Assembly: GCA_017999235.1 (NCBI GenBank)
Contig: JAGOBN010000221.1
Coordinates: forward strand, 1-6,835
Direction: 5' to 3'
From: Anaerolineales bacterium
GTDB lineage: Bacteria; Chloroflexota; Anaerolineae; Anaerolineales; UBA6663
Length of the DNA: 6,835 bases
The notes beneath the pieces were generated by a model. It was not told where the DNA came from and searched no databases. It saw only the letters and a program-made list of their open reading frames with translations. Below are positions 5,174 through 6,835 of this stretch, piece after piece. The stretch's first letter is position 1. Each line of letters opens with the position of its first letter. A program made the position numbers and the translations under genes.

Positions 5174-5935
5174 ATGGCGGACGCGCCGCCGGTCCCCGAC
5201 CACGGGGCCTCCCGCCCGGTCAGCGCCCAGACGGTCCTGCGCCTCCTGCAGGACGGCGCGCTGGCGCTGGAAGGCCTCCTGCCGTATGGCTCCAACTACA
5301 CCTTTCTGGTGCGGGTGAGCCGGGCGGACCAGACCGCCTACGGTGTCTACAAGCCCATCGCCGGCGAACGCCCGCTCTGGGATTTTCCGGAGAACACCCT
5401 GGCCTACCGCGAGGTGGCCGCGTATCGGGTCAGCGAGGCGCTGGGCTGGCGGCTGGTTCCGCCCACGGTCTTTCGCGGCGACGGCCCGCACGGCCCTGGC
5501 TCGCTGCAGTACTTCATCCGCGCCCAGCCGGAGTTTCATTACTTCAACTTGGAGGAGGCCGACCGGCCGCACCTGCGGCGCGTGGCGCTGTTTGATGTGC
5601 TGATCAACAACGCCGACCGCAAGGGCGGGCATGTCTTGAAGGATCTGGCCGGCCAGCTGTGGCTGATCGATCACGGCCTGGGCTTCAACACCCAGCCCAA
5701 GCTGCGCACCGTCATCTGGGATTTCGCCGGCGAGCCGATCGAGCCGGCGCTGCTGGCCGATATCGAGCGCTTCCGCGCCCGGCTCGATGAGGCCGCCGAT
5801 CTGCCGGCCATGTTCGCGGACCTGCTGGACCCGCCGGAGCTGGCGGCGCTGCGCCGGCGCGCCGACAAACTGCTCACCGCCCGCCGCTACCCGGAGCCCG
5901 GCTCCGGCCGCAGCTATCCCTGGCCGCCCGTCTAA
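5174..5935 (+). CDS. SCO1664-family protein with phosphatidylinositol-kinase-like/HipA-like fold motifs
   Basis: A 253-residue soluble protein matching the SCO1664 family, found beside DUF3090 and the MSMEG_4193-type phosphomutase. Its motifs run in the order of an atypical kinase: a loop LLPYGSNYTFLV (35-46), a candidate ATP-binding lysine in VYKPIAGE (K60), a conserved acid in LAYREVAAY (E80), a catalytic-loop-like LINNADRKGGH (N145, N146, D148, R149), and a metal-binding-like LIDHG (D166). PLWDFP and GWRLVPPTV are family signatures. These suggest phosphotransfer or nucleotidylation of an unknown substrate; activity is inferred from motif order only. The ATG at 5174 is chosen because it follows the DUF3090 stop by 4 nt and because the frame upstream (from 4937) only overlaps DUF3090 with arginine- and tryptophan-rich shadow sequence. 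No clear Shine-Dalgarno sequence is present, so coupled re-initiation is likely. Confidence 0.88.
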   Translation: MADAPPVPDHGASRPVSAQTVLRLLQDGALALEGLLPYGSNYTFLVRVSRADQTAYGVYKPIAGERPLWDFPENTLAYREVAAYRVSEALGWRLVPPTVFRGDGPHGPGSLQYFIRAQPEFHYFNLEEADRPHLRRVALFDVLINNADRKGGHVLKDLAGQLWLIDHGLGFNTQPKLRTVIWDFAGEPIEPALLADIERFRARLDEAADLPAMFADLLDPPELAALRRRADKLLTARRYPEPGSGRSYPWPPV

Positions 5936-5946
5936 GGCCACCTTGC

Positions 5947-5952
5947 GAGGGA
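5947..5952 (+). promoter_or_regulatory. Ribosome binding site of the right-edge gene
   Basis: GAGGGA ends 3 nt before the ATG at 5956 (GAGG core spaced 5 nt) and supports that start. It contrasts with the three preceding genes, which lack a clear Shine-Dalgarno sequence. Confidence 0.55.
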
Positions 5953-5955
5953 CTC

Positions 5956-6835
5956 ATGGACTTCCAAAAAGCACTCCACTCCACGCTGGAACAGCTCAAA
6001 GATGCCGCGCAGGGCGCCATGCACACGCTCAATCTGGCCAGCCTGGCCGATGAGCCGGCCGGCGGCCCGCCCGCGCCGATCGAACGCAAGGCGCTGGTGA
6101 TCATCTTCAACCCGCGCGTCCCCTCGGCCGGCGGCAAGACCCTGCGCGAGGTGATGAACTGGAAGAACCCGGATCAGCTGATCCCCGGCTACATTGCCGA
6201 CCTCAAAGAAATCAGCGGCGGCTACGCCAATTACACGGTGGTGGAGCGCATTGAGGTGGACCGCATCCCGGCCAAGGCGGACGGCTTCGTCTACAACCCG
6301 GACGAGTTCGTCAAGTGCCTGCGCGCCGGCAGCGGTTTCCATCAGCCGGACGCGGTGGACTATCACCCCATCCTGGCCGACTTTGACATCGTCAACAAGG
6401 TCAACAGCGGCGCCATTGACGAAGTCTGGCTGTTCGCCTTCCCGTATGCCGGCTTCTACGAGTCCATCATGGCCGGGCCGGGCGCGTTCTGGTGCAATGC
6501 GCCGGCGCTGGAAGACGTGGCCGGCGCCCAGCGCCGCTTCGTGATCATGGGCTACAACTACGAGCGCGGCGTGGGCGAGATGCTGGAGAACCTGGGCCAC
6601 CGCGCCGAATCAATCATCAAGCACACCTTCCGCCACACCTCGGGCGAAGCCAATTTGTGGGAGCGCTTCTCCCGCTATGACAAGACCCACCCCGGCCAGG
6701 CCGAGGTGGGCATCGTCCACTACGCCCCCAACAGCCGGCGCGATTATGACTGGGGCCATGACGCCCCGGTCCCCAGCCGCGCCGACACCTGGCTCAACTT
6801 CCCCGACCTGAGCGGCCCGGCCCGGACGATGACGT
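5956..6835 (+). CDS. Uncharacterised protein, C-terminus beyond window
   Basis: The first 293 codons of a protein whose end lies beyond the right edge; I do not recognise the family. There is no signal peptide or clear transmembrane helix. Residues 1-45 form an amphipathic helix and a Pro/Ala/Gly linker, then a strand ERKALVIIFNPRV (43-55) opens a globular region. Distinctive segments are IDEVWLFAFPYAGFYES (154-170), IMAGPGAFWCNAPAL (171-185), FVIMGYNYERGVGEMLENLG (195-214), the histidine-rich SIIKHTFRH (219-227), and HYAPNSRRDYDW (255-266). The density of Trp, Tyr, His and acidic residues in short conserved-looking blocks suggests an enzyme with a polar active site, perhaps hydrolase-like, but no catalytic motif can be assigned. 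It starts 20 nt after the SCO1664-family gene with its own ribosome binding site, so it is probably cotranscribed yet translated independently. Codon usage matches its neighbours. Confidence 0.85.
   Translation, partial: MDFQKALHSTLEQLKDAAQGAMHTLNLASLADEPAGGPPAPIERKALVIIFNPRVPSAGGKTLREVMNWKNPDQLIPGYIADLKEISGGYANYTVVERIEVDRIPAKADGFVYNPDEFVKCLRAGSGFHQPDAVDYHPILADFDIVNKVNSGAIDEVWLFAFPYAGFYESIMAGPGAFWCNAPALEDVAGAQRRFVIMGYNYERGVGEMLENLGHRAESIIKHTFRHTSGEANLWERFSRYDKTHPGQAEVGIVHYAPNSRRDYDWGHDAPVPSRADTWLNFPDLSGPARTMT

Noticed and set aside
4979..5941. 320-codon minus-strand frame across DUF3090 and SCO1664
   Set aside because: Shadow of two motif-rich plus-strand genes; the product is Arg/Gln/Ala-rich without domains. 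The frames at 3011-3739, 4516-5295 and 5932-6600 were rejected on the same grounds.

Overview
The window is GC-rich, with almost every third codon position G or C in its genes. It looks like a chromosomal segment of a Chloroflexota bacterium, probably Anaerolineae-like. That placement is an inference. It rests on the GC-rich coding style, a membrane-anchored multiheme cytochrome with a DUF5667-like domain, and a three-gene set (putative phosphomutase, DUF3090, SCO1664-family) best known from Actinobacteria but also found in Chloroflexota. No rRNA, tRNA, CRISPR array, insertion sequence or phage gene was seen.

Layout: two gene blocks diverge from a short intergenic region at about 2402-2536. 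The left block reads on the minus strand. It holds a four-helix DUF4405 (flavinylation-associated) cytochrome b-like protein (1874-2401), then a previously easy-to-miss 74-residue single-span membrane protein that seems to start at ATT (1648-1872). A 371-bp non-coding stretch with a weak terminator-like hairpin follows. Last comes a large membrane-anchored multiheme cytochrome c that runs off the left edge (1-1276; nine complete CXXCH motifs, a tenth cut by the edge). Its heme region is built from 39-residue, two-heme repeats that are nearly identical at DNA level (117-bp period).

The right block reads on the plus strand with short gaps: rarA (2537-3943), a histidine-phosphatase-superfamily putative phosphomutase (3965-4606), a DUF3090 protein with a Cys/His cluster (4642-5169), an SCO1664-family kinase-like protein (5174-5935), and the first 293 codons of an unrecognised protein (5956 to the right edge). 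rarA has an extended -10 box exactly where its transcript would begin at the ATG, so it may be leaderless.

How the genes may work together: the left block looks like part of a membrane and extracytoplasmic electron-transfer chain, with a membrane-embedded b-type cytochrome and a c-type heme wire. The right block joins a replication-fork maintenance ATPase to the phosphomutase-DUF3090-kinase-like triad, whose biochemical role is not established. The triad is the most interesting uncharacterised system here. The ATT-started small membrane protein is the least likely feature to have been annotated before.
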